A stretch of 64,000 bases of DNA from Unio delphinus. Lineage: Eukaryota; Mollusca; Bivalvia; Unionida; Unionidae. The DNA lies in NCBI GenBank assembly GCA_029339505.1, contig JAQISU010000210.1:12314001-12378000 (forward strand), read 5' to 3'. This document shows positions 62,129 to 64,000 of the stretch, one piece after another; the stretch's first letter is position 1, and the number at the start of each line of letters is the position of its first letter. Made by a program: the position numbers and the translations under genes. Below the pieces are notes generated by a model that was not told the DNA's origin, ran no database searches, and saw only the letters and a list, made by a program, of their open reading frames with translations.

Positions 62129-64000
62129 ACTTGTTGATAATAAAGGCCTATTTGGACATTAGATAGGGATCAGATATTACGTTGGCCTATCTCATGTTGA
62201 GTAATTGCAAAATATTAGATTGTTGATAATCACGGCCTATTTGGACATTCTATGGGGATCAGTTATTACTATCGCCTAACTCATGTTGAGCAATTGTAAC
62301 ATATTAGATTGTTGATAATCACGGCCGATTTGAACAACAGATAGGGAGCAGTTATAAGTATGGCCTATCTCAGGTTGAGCAAATGAAACATATTAGATGT
62401 TTGAAAATAAAGGCCGATTTGGACATTAAATAGGGATCAATTATTAGTATGGCCTATCTCATGTTGAGTAATTGCAAATATGTGATTGTTGATAATAACG
62501 GCTGAATTGGACCTCAGATAGGGATTAGTTATTAGTATGGCCTATCTCATGGTGAACAATTGCATCATATTAGATTGTTGATAATCACGGCGATTTGGAC
62601 ATTAGATAGGGATCAGTTATTAGTATGGCCTATCTCATGTTGAACGATTGCAACATATTAGATTGTTGATAATCACGGCCGATTTGGACATTAGATAGGG
62701 CTCAGTTATTGGTATGGCCTATCTCATGTTTATCAAATGTCCAATATATTAGATTCTTGACAATCACGGCCGATTTGGACATTAGATAGGGATCAGTTAT
62801 TAGTAGGCCTATCTCATGTTGGTCAAATGTCCAACATATTAGATTGTTGATAATCACGGCCGATTTGGACATTAGATAGGGCTCAGTTATTAGTATGGCC
62901 TATCTCATGTTTATCAAATGTCCAATATATTAGATTCTTGACAATCACGGCTGATTTGGACATTAGACAGGGATCAGTTATTAGTATCGCCTATCTCATG
63001 TTGAACTATTGCAACATATTACATTGTTAATAATCCCGGCCGATTTAGACATTAGATAGGGATCAGTTATTAGTATGGCCTATCTCATGGTAAACAATTG
63101 CAACATATTAGATTGTTGATAATCACGGCCGATTTAGACATTATATAGGGATCAGTTATTAGTGTGTCCTATCTCATGTCTATCAATCGTGCAATATCTT
63201 AGATTGTTGATAATCACGGCCGATGTTGATTTTAGATAGGGATCAGTTATTAGTATGCCTATCTCATGTTGAACAATTGCAACATATTACATTCTTGATA
63301 TCTACGGCCAATGTGGACATTAGATAGGGATCAGCTATTAGTATGGCCTATCTCATATTGAGCAAATGCAGCATAATAGATTGTTGATAATCACGGCCGA
63401 TTTGGACATTAAATAGGGATCAGTTATTAGTATGGCCTATCTCATGTTGATCAATTGTGCAACATATTAGATTGTTGAAAATCACGGCCGACTTGGACAT
63501 TAGATAGGGATCAATTATTAGTATGGCCTATCTCATATTGAGCAATTGCAGCAAAATAGATTGTTGATAATCACGGCCGATTTGGACATTAAATAGGGAT
63601 CAGTTATTAGTATGGCCTACCTCATGTTGAACAATTGCAATATATCAGATTGTTGATAATCACGGCCGATTTGGACATTAGATAGGGATCAGTTATCAGT
63701 ATGGCCTATCTCATGTTTATCAATTGTGCAACATATTAGATTTTTGATAATCACGGCTGATTTGGACATTAGATCGGGATCAGTTATTAGCATGGCCTAT
63801 CTCATTTTGAACAATTGCAACATATTAGATTGTTGATAATCACCGCCTATTTGGACATTCGTTACTGATCAGTTATTAGTATCGCCTATATCATGCTGAA
63901 CAATTGCAACATATTAGATGGTTGATAATCACGGCCGACTTGGACATTAGATAGGGATCAGTTATTAGTATCGCCTTACTCATGTTGAACAAATGCAACA
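62129..64000. repeat. Satellite with an approximately 89-bp monomer, about 21 copies
   Basis: The monomer includes ttgttgataatcacggccga, then tttggacattagataggga, then tcagttattagtatggcct, then atctcatgttgaacaattg and caacatatta. gatagg and cctatc within it can pair. Copies vary by substitutions and small indels. A dimeric higher-order unit of 181 bp is visible at about 62,650-63,010. The array continues past the window edge. Confidence 0.95.

Overview
The window looks like AT-rich nuclear DNA from an animal, most likely a mollusc or another lophotrochozoan. The evidence is a spliced gene with GT-AG introns, tRNA-derived SINEs with target-site duplications, a decayed Ty3/Gypsy element, many long (TA)n, (CT)n, (ATCT)n and (CATA)n tracts, and very long satellite arrays. 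There is nothing bacterial here. The taxon is an inference from the style of the SINEs and microsatellites, not from a marker gene.

Layout: 1-12,700 is the end of a huge satellite of mixed 27-bp and 30-bp monomers. 12,700-22,000 is intergenic, with minisatellites, microsatellites, one possible exon and decayed repeats. 22,023-58,552 (minus strand) is a four-exon gene I assembled from in-phase exons. It encodes a 165-residue Shisa/CYYR1-type (STMC6) single-pass membrane protein: signal peptide exon at 58.5 kb, six-cysteine ectodomain exon at 29.9 kb, transmembrane exon at 28.4 kb and PPPY tail exon at 22.1 kb. Its 28.5-kb first intron holds a degraded Gypsy element, two SINEs and the main feature of the window. 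59.5-62.1 kb holds a 49-bp minisatellite, a third SINE and a short duplication. 62.1-64 kb is a second satellite with an approximately 89-bp monomer that runs off the end.

The main feature is a 19,572-bp near-perfect palindrome (37,388-56,959) inserted in intron 1. Each 9.8-kb arm carries an identical, intact, intronless 1,355-codon family B DNA polymerase of the protein-primed (Polinton/Maverick, adenovirus, linear-plasmid) type, transcribed outward from the centre. The insertion is bounded by a 6-bp direct repeat CTTGTA, and the element starts AG and ends CT. Polintons are known for 6-bp duplications and 5'-AG termini. No integrase, ATPase, protease or capsid gene is recognisable in the arms. 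The element therefore looks like a palindromic, polymerase-only relative of Polintons, comparable in form to the inverted-dimer deletion derivatives known from protein-primed linear replicons. The arms differ at only a handful of positions that I could find, so the insertion or the last arm homogenisation is recent.
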